Positions 38,359 through 49,147 are shown, counted from the first letter of the stretch. The stretch is 64,000 nt of DNA from Mesostigma viride (GCA_009746045.1 RPFO01002162.1:1-64000), one strand, 5' to 3'. Notes: generated by a model from the sequence alone, not told the origin. Made by a program: numbers and translations.

Positions 38359-39729
38359 ATGTCGGAGCCTACCCCTCAGATGGAGTCCCTGCCGCCTACC
38401 CCTGATCCGGAGCTATATTATGAGGTCCTTCCGGGCCGGTGGGTCTCCAGGTCCAGCTTCCCGGGTGGCCCAATCCATCCTGCCCTTCAGGCAAGTCACG
38501 CTGCTTTGGTCCGGGCCGCCCTCTTCGGGGTCTCCTGGTTTGGGCCAGACCCCCATGAACCGCAGCAGTTGGTCGTTCATGGTTTCGACGACGCGGGACA
38601 CTGTCTCCTTGAGTGTGGGTCCCGCTGCCCTGCCTTGGGGCAGATAGATGCCATCCTTCAGTGTCCTAGGGTTTTCTCATACCTGTCTACCCCTGTGGGC
38701 CGCTCTTGCCTCCGGGATGTTTTCCCTTGGCTTCCGGCCGAGGGCGATGCTGAGTTAGATGATCACCCTTGTGACCTTCTGCGGGCGGTCGAGTTCATGG
38801 AGATTGCGGATCAGTCGGCACATGGAGATCCTTCCCCTGTGGATGCACCGGTAGAGTCGCAGTACACGCCGGAGTATTCGGCCTCAGTCGCAGCTTCCTC
38901 CTCCTCCAGGTCGGCGCCTTCTCCTGTTCCGTCCTCTCCGCGGTCGACCAGGTGCGTGTCGGTGGAGCCGACGCCTACCCCTCCGGGTGTGGATCGAGAG
39001 CCTGACCCCCTTGCGGCTACGGTGTCTGCAATGCAGGCCCAGATCCAGTCCTTAGCCTCGGCATTCGGGGCCTTCATGGCGTCTCAGTCGCCTGCTTTAG
39101 TTGCGCCTGGTGCGGCGTCTGTTGCTGCTGCGCCACCTACCCCTTCTGTTGCCTCGGCGACTACGGCTTCGCCTGCGCCCCCGCGCGCGCCCGCGGTCGC
39201 TGTGGTTCCGTCGGCTGTCGCGACTCCTGCTGCCTCTGCGCCTGTGACCGCTGTACCTACGCCTGCGCGCGAGTCTCCTGCCCCTGCGATCGCGCCCGCC
39301 GTCGCTGCTTCCGAGCCTCCACAAGCTCAGTCGCAGCCGTCGCGGGGCTTCTTTGGCGATACTAGCGGGCTTCCCAGGCTTTGGGAGGGTGGTCCCCCGC
39401 AGAGGATTCCGGTGCCTGACTGGAGCTTGGATGGTAACCAATCTTATGCCGGACTGCCTGTTCCTACGGGCCCTATTTTCAACATGTGGCCTGGGGGTGC
39501 GCCGGCAACAGAGACCGGCGCGCCTGCTGCGGTGGCGGGTCCGTCGCGGCCCTCTGTGGCCTCGGGTCCGGCGCGACCTCCTGTTGTACCAGTGCCACCT
39601 GCGTCGGTGTCGGCTCCCGCCCCTGCTTCGGCCCCTGCCCCTTCGGCCTCGCGGTCTTTGGCTGCGGTTGTTCAGTCCACTGGTCAGGACCCTCGCGTCA
39701 CCCGCGCGGCCGATTCCCTCCGGGAGTAA
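38359..39729 (+). CDS. Element E ORF after pol, unknown, Ala/Pro-rich
   Basis: 456 residues from ATG 38359 (MSEPTPQMES), 75 nt after integrase. The N-terminal ~130 residues look folded (LYYEVLPGRWVSRSSFPGG, GHCLLECGSRCPALGQID, VFPWLPAEGDAELDD). A short heptad-like helix AATVSAMQAQIQSLASAFGAF follows and then a low-complexity Ala/Pro/Val tail. No signal peptide, no recognised family. Position is that of env-like ORFs in some Gypsy elements, but nothing supports an envelope. Confidence 0.6.
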   Translation: MSEPTPQMESLPPTPDPELYYEVLPGRWVSRSSFPGGPIHPALQASHAALVRAALFGVSWFGPDPHEPQQLVVHGFDDAGHCLLECGSRCPALGQIDAILQCPRVFSYLSTPVGRSCLRDVFPWLPAEGDAELDDHPCDLLRAVEFMEIADQSAHGDPSPVDAPVESQYTPEYSASVAASSSSRSAPSPVPSSPRSTRCVSVEPTPTPPGVDREPDPLAATVSAMQAQIQSLASAFGAFMASQSPALVAPGAASVAAAPPTPSVASATTASPAPPRAPAVAVVPSAVATPAASAPVTAVPTPARESPAPAIAPAVAASEPPQAQSQPSRGFFGDTSGLPRLWEGGPPQRIPVPDWSLDGNQSYAGLPVPTGPIFNMWPGGAPATETGAPAAVAGPSRPSVASGPARPPVVPVPPASVSAPAPASAPAPSASRSLAAVVQSTGQDPRVTRAADSLRE

Positions 39730-39814
39730 CTTGTCCCAGGGTGATCGGGACAGGGCCCCTTCCGTGGTGCATGCGACGCCGGAGTCGCGCGACACGTCCG
39801 TGCCTGGGTGTGGT

Positions 39815-40669
39815 ATGTCTGCACTCGCCTGCCGTCAGTGTGACCTGCCGCGCGCCTCCGCCGAGGTGGCCATCACGCCCATGTCCTACGGGTTCTCCCA
39901 GGTGTGTCGGGCGCCGCGGGATCGTGGCCTACCTGTCGAGACTGATCGGCCCCCTTTCGACATGGTTATTTTAGCTGATCCTGTGTTCCAGGGTGAGATC
40001 CTGGTTCGGCGCGTTCTGTACCGCTGGGCTAGGCGTCACAACAACTTGGACACCTACGGTGGGTTCCAGTGGGCTTACCCTCCGCCTCTGGGCATTATGG
40101 CTTCGGATGCCCTTACGGTAGAGTTTCCTGCGGTACCGGGTGCCACGTATAGCACTGTTCTCCAGCCCATCTTAGAGTGGGATGCCCGTCGTCCAGCGCC
40201 CATCCCGGGCCAGGGGCTAGACTCCCGTGGCCACCCTCCTCCTCGGGCCAGCGACTACCTAGAGACATTCGGGTCGCGACAGTGTGCTCGTCGGTGGCGC
40301 TCCCGAGAGGTTCGGCACATCCGGATGTGGCCGTCTAACGTGGAGCCTCTGGTAGATCTGTTCTTCCCGACGGGTTTGCGCCCTCGGATCCGGTACCACC
40401 GCCTACTCCTGCGGGCCCTCTGTTTGATTGCAGTAGAGCCTTTCCTTCGCCTTTTTGCCTGTGGTTTCCTGGACTGGGCCCGTGGCCAGGTCGTTCTTAC
40501 GCAGCACAGGTATTACTGGGCCTTTCTGGGCCTTTTTCCTGACGGCGTGTGGGCCGATGTTTTCCTCACTGTAGATAGGCATGACAATGCCGAGGATGTG
40601 GCCCACTACCAGGCCTATCTGGAGGTCCTGCTGGCCTCTCGTGGCACTTATCAGACGGATGGCCACTAG
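39815..40669 (+). CDS. Element E second ORF after pol, unknown
   Basis: 284 residues from ATG 39815 (MSALACRQCD); the frame is open further upstream, overlapping the previous ORF. Trp/Tyr/Arg-rich and folded-looking, e.g. LVRRVLYRWARRHNNL, LRPRIRYHRLLLRALCLIAV, QHRYYWAFLGLFPDGVWADV. One hydrophobic stretch, not a clear membrane segment. Might be the second half of one split protein with the previous ORF. Confidence 0.5.
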   Translation: MSALACRQCDLPRASAEVAITPMSYGFSQVCRAPRDRGLPVETDRPPFDMVILADPVFQGEILVRRVLYRWARRHNNLDTYGGFQWAYPPPLGIMASDALTVEFPAVPGATYSTVLQPILEWDARRPAPIPGQGLDSRGHPPPRASDYLETFGSRQCARRWRSREVRHIRMWPSNVEPLVDLFFPTGLRPRIRYHRLLLRALCLIAVEPFLRLFACGFLDWARGQVVLTQHRYYWAFLGLFPDGVWADVFLTVDRHDNAEDVAHYQAYLEVLLASRGTYQTDGH

Positions 40670-41031
40670 ATAGAGGGCCTTAGGCCCGACCTGGGGGTGT
40701 TGTCCCTCCGGTATATAGAGTCGCCCTCCTACTCTGGCCAGTTGGTTGGCTGTTCTTGGTCCTTAGTGCTGATGTGTTTACTCTGTGTGTCCTGCCCAGT
40801 GCCGCCCCCCCGGCCAGGACTCCGTTCCAGGCAGTTAGGGGAACCTCCCACCAGGCTTGGTGCTGGCTAACCCTACACCACCCGGCGTGGTGGTGGAGAC
40901 CGTGTGAACTATTGGTGCTTTGTATCTGGGATGGTCTATCGATTGTGTTGGTGTGTGCTGGGTGCATTAGGTTCATCCTACCCCTTTTGTTTCCTTCTCT
41001 CTGCGTAGGGAGAGGGCTCCCTACCTTTTGT

Positions 41032-41041
41032 GGGGGGGAGG
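41032..41041 (+). promoter_or_regulatory. Element E polypurine tract
   Basis: GGGGGGGAGG ends exactly at the 3' LTR. Similar tracts occur inside at 34121-34133 and 36596-36613. Confidence 0.75.
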
Positions 41042-41613
41042 TGTTACGTCGCGTAACAATTCGTTGTAGTTACGGACGTAAATTAGGTCCTTGGCCTCGG
41101 TTGTTCCTAGGTTCACGTGTAGTTCTAGCCAGGGCATGATTGTCCTCGTAACAGTACTGTGGTATATTGGGTGCCTTTGGGCGCCGCGCCGCGTACTTTA
41201 TTAGTGGTCCTTATCCTTCGGTAGAATGTAGTGGACCGGCGTGCATCTGTGCACCTGCCTGTGTTTCTGTGTTTCTGCAGGCGAGGGCCAGGTCGGCCCG
41301 AGTCTGTTGGACCGTTGGTGACCATTTATGCACGTTCCACTCCTTGTGTGGTCACTCGGCGTGTGTTAAATGAATTAACACATATTAGCTTGGGTCACGG
41401 CAGTTTAGTTGTGTTTCCTTCCTCTTTTCCTGGAGTAAACGGGTTTGATTAAATGGCCTATGGCATATTACAGTAGTACATATGTAAATGCATTGAGATC
41501 TGGCTTGTCTCGTTCGTCTTTCGCTAGGGGTGTAAATAGAAGCGGCCTCACTAGTCTAGGTAGTATCAGGACAGGTAGAGGTAGAGGTGGTGGCCGAGGC
41601 TTGCGGCGTAACA
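41042..41613 (+). repeat. Element E 3' LTR
   Basis: 572 bp, preceded directly by the polypurine tract GGGGGGGAGG at 41032-41041. The middle is most divergent from the 5' LTR. Confidence 0.9.
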
Positions 41614-41792
41614 GTTGTCTCCTTGATAATCCTCAGTCATTGATTATTAGGCACGCCAGTGCGTCACATGGGCCGGTGCCAACAAAGGAACCTCCAACCC
41701 CCATACATTACAAGGAGGGAGCGGGCGCCCCTGACTAGCATGCACTAGCCTAGACCTCTCATGCTGCCATGAGTGGGCAGGCCACAGAGCGC
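41614..41792. other. Flank right of element E with diverged repeats
   Basis: Starts gttgtctccttgat, the tail of the R1 repeat; 41683-41790 resembles the kinase 3' flank at 13409-13510. No coding signal. Confidence 0.45.
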
Positions 41793-41948
41793 TCTCGCCG
41801 CATTAAAAAAAATTAAATTAAATTAAATTAAATTAAATTATAACATGCCTCCGTGGGGAGGTCATGTAGCACATATTTCATGATGGATGGGGTGGAGGAA
41901 GCCGCGTGATCGAACTATCCTAACTCTATCTAGAAAAGCCTAACTACA

Positions 41949-42335
41949 CTACTCATCAAAACGCCTCCTCCGCTTGGGGGGAGGTGGCTTGCCCACAGGG
42001 TCGGGCGTGTGCGCCTTGACAATCTTCTTCCACCGCGTCTTGTCCTGCATGGCAGTCCAAAGACGGGAGAGGGAGTGGATGCGGTGCTCAAACTGGGCTG
42101 GGACCACTAGGTCGTCCAGCAACATCTGAACGTAGTTGGTGACAGGTTTCCCTACCCTTTTGGGAATGTCCGCGGGGCCAGGCCAGGTCAGAATGTGCCG
42201 CCCTGGCTGTCCAAGCCGCTGGGGGCCGGCCAGACCAAGGGTGGTGTCGACCTGGCTGGTGCGGGCAAGGTGTCCTACAAATGCTATCCTACGCTGCCTA
42301 ATCTCGTCCGAAACACGAGGCATGCCATGATACAA
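41949..42335 (-). pseudogene. LINE ORF C-terminal region
   Basis: Continues after the frameshift: DEIRQRRIAFVGHLAR, the common post-RT motif (RR-x-x-x-x-GH-x-x-R). Then a tail with RLWTAMQDKTRWKKIV and a basic end PPPKRRRRFDE, which recurs at 43510-43628. Confidence 0.82.
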
Positions 42336-42364
42336 AGACTCTGATGACGGACGCTCGGAAAAAC

Positions 42365-42859
42365 CTATACGTGCCGGAGCATCCTATAAACGGTGCCGTC
42401 GAGCCGAGCTGCCAGTTTGGGTGGGAGGGTCCACGCCTCGGCGCCATACGTGAGCACCGTGAGGACGAGGACCTTGAAGAGCATGCGCTTGCGGTGCCCG
42501 TCCAGGCCCTTCGAGCGCCAGTAAGCCGGTGTGAGCGAACGGAGCTTGGCCCAGGCAAGGCCGATGCGGGTGTCCACATCGTCGGCGGTGTCAGGAAGCC
42601 AGCTCCCCAACAGCTTGAAGCGGTCGCGGAGCGGGACCTCCGTCCCGTCGAGCAGGCGCGGCAGCGGTGGTTTACTGGATGCCCCTATCACCATCGCCTC
42701 AGTTTTGACACTAATCTCCAGCCCCACCGCCCGCGCCTCCAGGCCCAGGCAGTCCAGCCAGGTCTGAATGTGCGCGGGGCTCTCGATGAGGGTGGTATCA
42801 TCCGCATAAATCAGGTCGGCAAGGCGGTAACCAGGTCTAACCCCGCCATGTTCTTTCAC
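42365..42859 (-). pseudogene. LINE reverse transcriptase fragment
   Basis: LADLIYADDTTLI carries the catalytic YADD; then VGLEISVKTEAMVIG, FKLLGSWLPDTADDVDTRIGLA and LTVLTYGAEAWTL, all standard landmarks of non-LTR RT palm and thumb. Truncated at its N-terminus by the insertion end at 42871; a frame change near 42340-42365 separates it from its tail. Confidence 0.87.
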
Positions 42860-42882
42860 GTTAAGGATGTGTCTCGCCGCAT

Positions 42883-43480
42883 CATTAAGTAATTAATTGA
42901 CTAATAAATATTCAGTTGGGCCCGACCCGCACGAAATACATGCGATTCTCCCGATTTCTGGCATGCGCTGGTTGTCTCCTTGACATGAAATCACGGCATA
43001 CATCATAATAACGTATTAAGTGCATGGTTGGTATTAAGTGCATGGTTGGGGCATGATGCAGACGATATTTGTAACTTTAATTGGTGTAATTATTTTCTAA
43101 TGAGATTAGCATATAGTAGCTGGTTGTCTCCTTGATAGTAGTCCGTGGCATGCCCATGCACATAACATCCCCTTTGGTTTGCACATTAGCAATGAGGATT
43201 TGTACGCTGATTTGCCCTATGTCTCCCACATTATTAGGCACAGGCGCCTGGGCCTAGCCGGGCACCGGCCTGGCCCGCACAGATCAGGTAGACACATCAG
43301 ATAGACTATAGCTGGCACCAAGCCCGCCCAGCCTGGGCGATATGTCCTCACCTGACGTGCCCCAAGCTGCGCGCGGCAGGGCCGCCACCCGTGGACTTTT
43401 CGTGATAGACTCGGCATGGGCATGTGCTACACTAGACGTGACGGGCTCACACCCGGGCAGCCTCCTGGTTTGTCTGTAAT
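42883..43480. other. Intergenic, partial R1 repeats
   Basis: 42944-42982 and 43118-43136 are R1 fragments. attaagtgcatggttgg is duplicated in tandem near 43016-43049. Nothing else recognised. Confidence 0.5.
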
Positions 43481-43492
43481 ATGGAGGCAGAT

Positions 43493-43760
43493 ATGGGGAT
43501 ACTCTCTCTCCCGTCTTTGGACTGCCATGCAGGACAAGACGCGGTGGAGGAAGATTGTCAAGGCGCACACGCCCGACCCTGTGGGCAAGCCCCCTCCCCC
43601 CAAGCGGAGGAGGCGTTTTGATGAGTAGTGTAGTTAGGATTTTCTAGATAGCTTAGAGTTAGGATAGTTCGATCACGCGGCTTCCTCCACCCCATCCCTC
43701 ATGGAATATGTGCTACATGATCTCCCCACGGCGGCATGTTATAATTTAATTTAATTTTTA
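43493..43760 (+). mobile_element. 5'-truncated LINE, copy 2
   Basis: 268 bp matching the last coding codons and 3' UTR of copy 1, on the opposite strand. 12-bp TSD atggaggcagat at 43481-43492 and 43761-43772. Tail TTTAATTTAATTTTTA. Coding remnant ends PPPKRRRRFDE at 43628. Confidence 0.9.
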
Positions 43761-43772
43761 ATGGAGGCAGAT

Positions 43773-44204
43773 GGTACGCAAGGATAGATGGCAAGTAGTG
43801 ATGAAGGAGACCACCCCCAAGTCTGTGGGGGCTCCGCGTGTGACCGCGTATGGCGTTCATAGCGATTCGGGCCGCGGTGCTCACAACCCTGTAACTAGGA
43901 CGTAGATAGCTAATTCCACCGGCCATCCATTCCATCCCATATGTTCCCCTCCCACTGAGGACTTATCCTCACGTGACGCAGTCACGTGTCTATTAATTAA
44001 TTAAGTAATTCATTAATTAATTCATTAATTAATGACACGCAAGTACGTACGTACTTATTAAGTGGAAGACCTTGAAGTAGACTTGTCCCACTTAATTTTG
44101 AGTGATCTTGACAACTATTACTTGATAATGGATATTCATTAACGGCTCACGATTTTGTTAAAATAGGTTCATTGTAAAGTCCATCACTATAGATACAACC
44201 AGCG
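43773..44204. other. AT-rich intergenic stretch
   Basis: 43993-44034 is a TTAATTAA-type palindromic array followed by gtacgtacgtac. No gene seen. Confidence 0.5.
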
Positions 44205-44282
44205 GAAGAATTCGGACCATGGTAGCTCAAACCTGCCGTTATCTTGTCCACAATTCTAGAGTCGTTGAGGAATATGGAAGTG
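44205..44282 (-). repeat. R1 dispersed repeat, partial minus copy
   Basis: Shares ccatggtagctc, ctgccgttatctt and gagtcgtt with the longer copies; more diverged. Confidence 0.6.
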
Positions 44283-44558
44283 AGTGTCCACTCTATGTTG
44301 TACATACGAGCATACAGCCCTATTCAGGGTACATCCCAGTTGGCATCATCAAATACCATACCATGTAAACTTGTGCCCCAAAATGCAAATGACCCAAAGG
44401 TCGCTAAAACAAAATTGCGGCATTTATAAACCGGAGTAGGCAGGCACGGCCTTACCATCCGGCAAGTGCAGGCTCATCTCAGGATTCTTTGCACATGCCG
44501 AGCTGGAAAAAAAAAACGGACCTGGGTTTCTTTTTGACAGCTTATCATTAATCTTTAC

Positions 44559-44693
44559 CCAGGTACTGCAATCAATTGCAAGGTATGTGTACCCATTCTC
44601 AAGTTTCACCTGACAATGGTGACTAGCGTTCACGCCCTTGCCGCCGCAAACCCTCTTTCTGCTGTCCATCTTCGCATTCGTCCAGCCACCCAC
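44559..44693 (-). CDS. Candidate host exon, unknown protein
   Basis: On minus, a ttgctgttgcag acceptor and a gtaaag donor bound 135 nt open in one frame: VGGWTNAKMDSRKRVCGGKG to YLAIDCSTW. Cys-rich. No family recognised and no partner exon proven. Confidence 0.3.
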
Positions 44694-45679
44694 CTGCAAC
44701 AGCAAACGCAATCATGACACAATCAAATTTAGACACTGATGTTCTTGTACACGACTGAATCCTAAATCAAGCCCTAAGCATTTAAAGGAAATGAGAGAGG
44801 AAATAAAAGAGGGCGGCAGCTAATGCCTGCATGGCGAAATAAGGAGGGGTGGAGGAATGGCAATGCAAGTGGCATCATTGTGCACAAGCAAGGGCGCAAG
44901 TCAAGCGATGGACAAGACGGGTGTGGGGCACGCGAGAAAGTAGCCAATTTGTCACAAAGAACAACACCATTATGAAACTAGACTGACATGTAACAAGAAT
45001 GTCTCCCCATAACGAAGAGGAATCCAATACTGGCGCTACCGACCCAAGGCAGGTGTGCACACTTGCTTCCCCCTCCAAGTGACTCATCATTACCACAGTC
45101 CCATGTGACATCACAGCAATGCAAACCAAATTGCCCCACACCCAATAGACATCTCTGAGAAACTTCGCCAAGTGTCTGTAAACATGTAAACAGAACAAAA
45201 AACCCGCAAGTTTCCAACAGATGAAGGTGGGGTGTAAACCATGGTGCGGCATGGGCGCACCCACTTTGGGAAAACTCATCGACTCAGCCTTGATGCATAC
45301 CTGCTCACTTTACATGCTCTCAGTGCCCCCCTACATTCATAATGCAGAGTGAAAATACCCGCGAACCATACTCCTTAGCAAGCGATGCGAGCATTATTGG
45401 TATGGTAAAATGCAAACTTGCCATCACACACAGAAAAAATGAACGATGTAGTTGAGATGGACTGTAGGTGCGAATGATGGGCAACCTATTATTGAAACAG
45501 GCAGAAGAGCAATGCCTTCAAAAAAACAAGTGATGGTCATCTCTTACAAAGGCTGGCCAATCAACCCCATGTAACATTTAGCAATGCATGTGTAAATGGC
45601 TGATGCAAAGTAAACCCAATTGCAGAAAAGGCCTACAAAGACAAGCACAGTTAACCGCCAGTAAGTCACCACAATACCA

Positions 45680-46152
45680 TCACAGCTGGCAGCTCGGTAG
45701 ACGTCGCTCGGGACACCGGCGGACCACGCTCTTCCTTAACACACCAGTGCGATCCCTCAAAGGCCCTTCGAATTCTCCCTGAAGTACGAATGCCACGCAA
45801 AACAATGTCGTTATGTTAGACGATGCTTTCCAAAAAATGCTACCGACATTAAGAATACAGGCGCAGACTCGCACTTGCTCGATCCGCCTGAAGAGGAGGC
45901 AGGGTCCTCACAAGCCGCGGCTTGCTCGCGGGGGAAGAGCGCTGAGGCGAGAAATCCAAGCATATCGGAGAGGCCGCCGAATTCCCCGATCCTCTTTTCT
46001 TGCTTTGTTTCTTCGGTGTGGAGGGATCTGGCAACTCCGCCGAGGCCCTCCTCCAGCGTGTTGGCGTCGACATCGTGGAGTTGAGAGGGGAATGGGAATC
46101 CGTTAGAAGACGCAGAGAGCAGCGACCAAATTAACGAAACAAGCCAGAGCAC
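45680..46152 (-). CDS. Candidate two-exon secreted protein, unknown
   Basis: The frame from 46152 (no ATG; GTG codon) opens with a signal-peptide-like stretch LWLVSLIWSLLSASS and runs to a possible donor gtagca at 45843. A possible acceptor tacttcag precedes 45778, and the joined frame ends SCQL at 45680. The missing ATG and the lack of any family make this weak. Confidence 0.22.
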
Positions 46153-46348
46153 CGTTGCATTATACGTTCCGTGAAAAATGGATGCTTATGATCGCACGGT
46201 CATGATCGCACAGCAGCTGGCGTCGCCCAACGCAGGCTATAAAACCCAACGCAGGCTGTTTCCGGCCCCACCGTCTAGGTCATCTAGTCGCTCTACACGT
46301 AAGCCAGCCATAATTTCAATGCACAAGGCTACACATTTCCATCACCAT

Positions 46349-46459
46349 TCATCTTCATCATCCTGAACGACTCGAACACGCGGACAAGATAACGGCAGGC
46401 TCGAGCTACCATGGTCCGGATTCTCCCGATTTCTGGCCTGCGCTGGTTGTCTCCTTGAT
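46349..46459 (+). repeat. R1 dispersed repeat, longest + copy
   Basis: About 110 bp, from tcatcttcatcatcctgaacg to ctggttgtctccttgat. Near-identical copy on minus at 49595-49707; partial copies at 44205-44282 (minus), 42944-42982, 43118-43136, 13670-13702 and 41612-41628. No TIR or coding found; identity of the family unknown. Confidence 0.8.
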
Positions 46460-46606
46460 AAAACTCCATCGCCAAGGTGCAGGAAACTAATGTTTTTGTG
46501 CTGTAACCCTCCGCCCAGCACCACAATCTAACTTCTGGCGACCGCAATCCATCCTTTGGCGACCGCAAATCCGCAATCCATCCTTTGGCGAGGGTTCTGG
46601 CTCGCA

Positions 46607-47253
46607 CACTCATGAGTTAAAAACTCACCCCCGGACCAGAATCAGACCGGGGATCGTCGCCGCGCCTGGTTGCGAGCTACTCCAAGCAGGCCGTGGACTG
46701 CCCTAGCGGCGTATCCAGACGGGAAGTCTGCGTAACCAGCGTAAACCAGACTCCAGCATGCCGTAAGTACAGGTAAAAGCTGTAAAAACCCCATGCCAGA
46801 GACAGCTGCTGACAAAGTTACAGTGCAGCGGGCACCCCCGGCAGCCATAGCGGGAACGATAGTCCGGCAATTGACGGGGGCGGCATGGATGTTTATTAAA
46901 CGTAGATTGATTATATTTAACGTACAAGGTAGCGTTACCTGCAATCCAATAAATGAGGCATTTTAGCGTGGATTTTCTCCAGAGCTTTACCGTGTTTGTC
47001 GTGGCAGAATGTTCCAATGCAGTAGATCAAGTGACGCCATTACTATCGATGTTCCTTTGCATTGCTGCATCTGCCAATTGTTTTTCACTTAAAAGATTGA
47101 TATTGCCTTGTTATGTCGCCAGGTAGACCGATATCCAAGCGAGTTACGGGCGACTTTGCTCGCGATCATAAATGTAGGAGCACGCATTAATTAAACCGGA
47201 CTTGCTTGGGGTCAGGTCCCGATGGTGCGTTGTCGAGCGAGAGCCCACCAAGC
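46607..47253 (+). repeat. Left arm of a large inverted repeat
   Basis: Reverse-complement match to 52221-53059 over most of its length, from cactcatgagtt to cccaccaagc. Substitutions and indels are scattered; the right arm has about 190 extra bases. Arms are about 5 kb apart. Confidence 0.85.
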
Positions 47254-48313
47254 AGGCGTGCTTATTGTTTATAATTATTATGATCATGAACCTGCCTTAT
47301 TGCCAGCATGTGTTCAGCTAGACTGTGGCCACTTTTGGTGCCGTGATGCTACAGTCATACCGTTGGCAGCCATTTTCCGTTTTCCTCAAGCGCTGGAATG
47401 CACAACTTCTCCATACTTATCCCGCCCGGCATGTCAGTGACCGTTCCCCAGGTATAGAACACTTCATGGCTTATTCATACTTGCTGGTTTGGGGCAGCGT
47501 ATTTGCTTCTATCACCAGCAGCGCTTCACCTGACACTTTCGTTTGACTGCAGAGCCCCAACGTGATGCCTTGGCGTTGGCGGTGGTCCTCAAGCGCGTAC
47601 TGTCTGAAGGACAGTATCATGGTATGACATTGGTAAGCTTTTGCGTTTGGTTTTGGCAGAGCTCTTGCCAGCAGCCGGGGCAGAATAGCAGCAGTATTGT
47701 CAATACCTGTTCTTATGCTTGCTCAACACGATAAATCATGTAGTCTGTTTCTCTGATGAAGACATTGGTTGGCAGTCGTATCAATAGTGTTGCCTGCAAT
47801 TTTCCCAGACCGGATACGCCTGTATGGTTGGCGATTACGGTTACTAGCATTTCTTCTTAGAGCCCGGGAGTCATGTTGAGATCAAGGTGACTAATGTGAC
47901 ATTGCTTTCTCTTTGCTAATGTTACTAGGGTTGTGGTGCCGGGATGCTGCATGTTGCTAACTGAGAAAAGCAGGATTCGTCCTTCAGAAAGAGACTAATA
48001 TGACAGCAGGTAATATCTAGCACATCATCGTTCCCTTAGTGAACTCGTTGCATGTATACATCCTGCTTCCACGCTTGCTTCCTTGCTTTTGGTTGCTGGC
48101 TGGCCGGCCGGCTGGTTGGCGTGTATTGCTTGTTCCCATAAACATTTGTATACGTACACGCACGCTCATGTTGTCATGCACGCACAAGACCGCACCAAAG
48201 CAACCAACCAATGTAACAAGCTCCCATATCCCATGGTCATGACTCCCCACCCTACCCAACAGCTGCACCTCATGCCCACTGCTTACACCATGGTTGTCAT
48301 GCCAAACTGCTGC
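47254..48313. other. Between inverted-repeat arm and minisatellite; possible exons only
   Basis: Short open stretches with splice-like edges, e.g. 47325-47450 (FGAVMLQSYRWQPFSVFLKRW...) before gtatag and 47552-47632 (EPQRDALALAVVLKRVLSEG) between tgcag and gtaagc. They may be exons of an unknown + strand gene; evidence is thin. Confidence 0.2.
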
Positions 48314-49147
48314 CATGGCCGTCATGGCTGTCGTTGCTGTCGTGGCTGTCGTGGCTGTCGTGGCTGTCGTGGCTGTCGTGGCTGTCGTGGCTGTCGTGGC
48401 TGTCGTGGCTGTCGTGGCTGTCGTGGCTGTCGTGGCTGTCGTGGCTGTCGTGGCTGTCGTGGCTGTCGTGGCTGTCGTGGCTGTCGTGGCTGTCGTGGCT
48501 GTCGTGGCTGTCGTGGCTGTCGTGGCTGTCGTGGCTGTCGTGGCTGTCGTGGCTGTCGTGGCTGTCGTGGCTGTCGTGGCTGTCGTGGCTGTCGTGGCTG
48601 TCGTGGCTGTCGTGGCTGTCGTGGCTGTCGTGGCTGTCGTGGCTGTCGTGGCTGTCGTGGCTGTCGTGGCTGTCGTGGCTGTCGTGGCTGTCGTGGCTGT
48701 CGTGGCTGTCGTGGCTGTCGTGGCTGTCGTGGCTGTCGTGGCTGTCGTGGCTGTCGTGGCTGTCGTGGCTGTCGTGGCTGTCGTGGCTGTCGTGGCTGTC
48801 GTGGCTGTCGTGGCTGTCGTGGCTGTCGTGGCTGTCGTGGCTGTCGTGGCTGTCGTGGCTGTCGTGGCTGTCGTGGCTGTCGTGGCTGTCGTGGCTGTCG
48901 TGGCTGTCGTGGCTGTCGTGGCTGTCGTGGCTGTCGTGGCTGTCGTGGCTGTCGTGGCTGTCGTGGCTGTCGTGGCTGTCGTGGCTGTCGTGGCTGTCGT
49001 GGTTGTCGTGGCTGTCGTGGCTGTCGTGGCTGTCGTGGCTGTCGCGGCTGTCGCGGCTGTCGTGGCTGTCGTGGCTGTCGTGGCTGTCGTGGCTGTCGTG
49101 GCTGTCGTGGCTGTCGTGGCTGTCATGGCTGTCATGGCCGTCTTGGC
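48314..49147 (+). repeat. Minisatellite 1, (GGCTGTCGT)n, about 92 units
   Basis: Nearly perfect 9-bp units over 0.83 kb; edges hold GGCTGTCAT variants. No stops in any frame, hence long false ORFs on both strands. On the other strand the unit is ACGACAGCC. Confidence 0.97.

Larger units (their letters stand above)
30825..41613 (+). mobile_element. Element E: chromodomain Gypsy-like LTR retrotransposon with extra ORFs
   Basis: 10,789 bp. LTRs 30825-31396 and 41042-41613 (both 572 bp; TGTTACG...CGTAACA) differ by dozens of substitutions and indels, so it is the oldest complete element here. Order: primer site, viroplasmin-like ORF1, gag, protease, RT-RNase H, integrase with chromodomain, two further ORFs, polypurine tract. 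No TSD: left flank gcgcac (inside D RT), right flank gttgtc. The left insertion target was element D. Confidence 0.92.
41804..42871 (-). mobile_element. 5'-truncated LINE (non-LTR retrotransposon), copy 1
   Basis: Minus strand, flanked by an 11-bp TSD tctcgccgcat at 41793-41803 and 42872-42882. Encodes the C-terminal part of RT and ends in a (TTTAA)n tail (41804-41841), typical of target-primed insertion. The 3' end is shared with the copy at 43493-43760. Confidence 0.88.

Noticed and set aside
39097-39795. Arg-rich 232-codon minus ORF
   Set aside because: Shadow of the GC-rich Ala/Pro tail of the element E ORF on the plus strand.
38359-40669. Envelope gene of an errantivirus-like element
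   Set aside because: No signal peptide, glycosylation pattern, cleavage site or membrane anchor could be seen; left as unknown ORFs.
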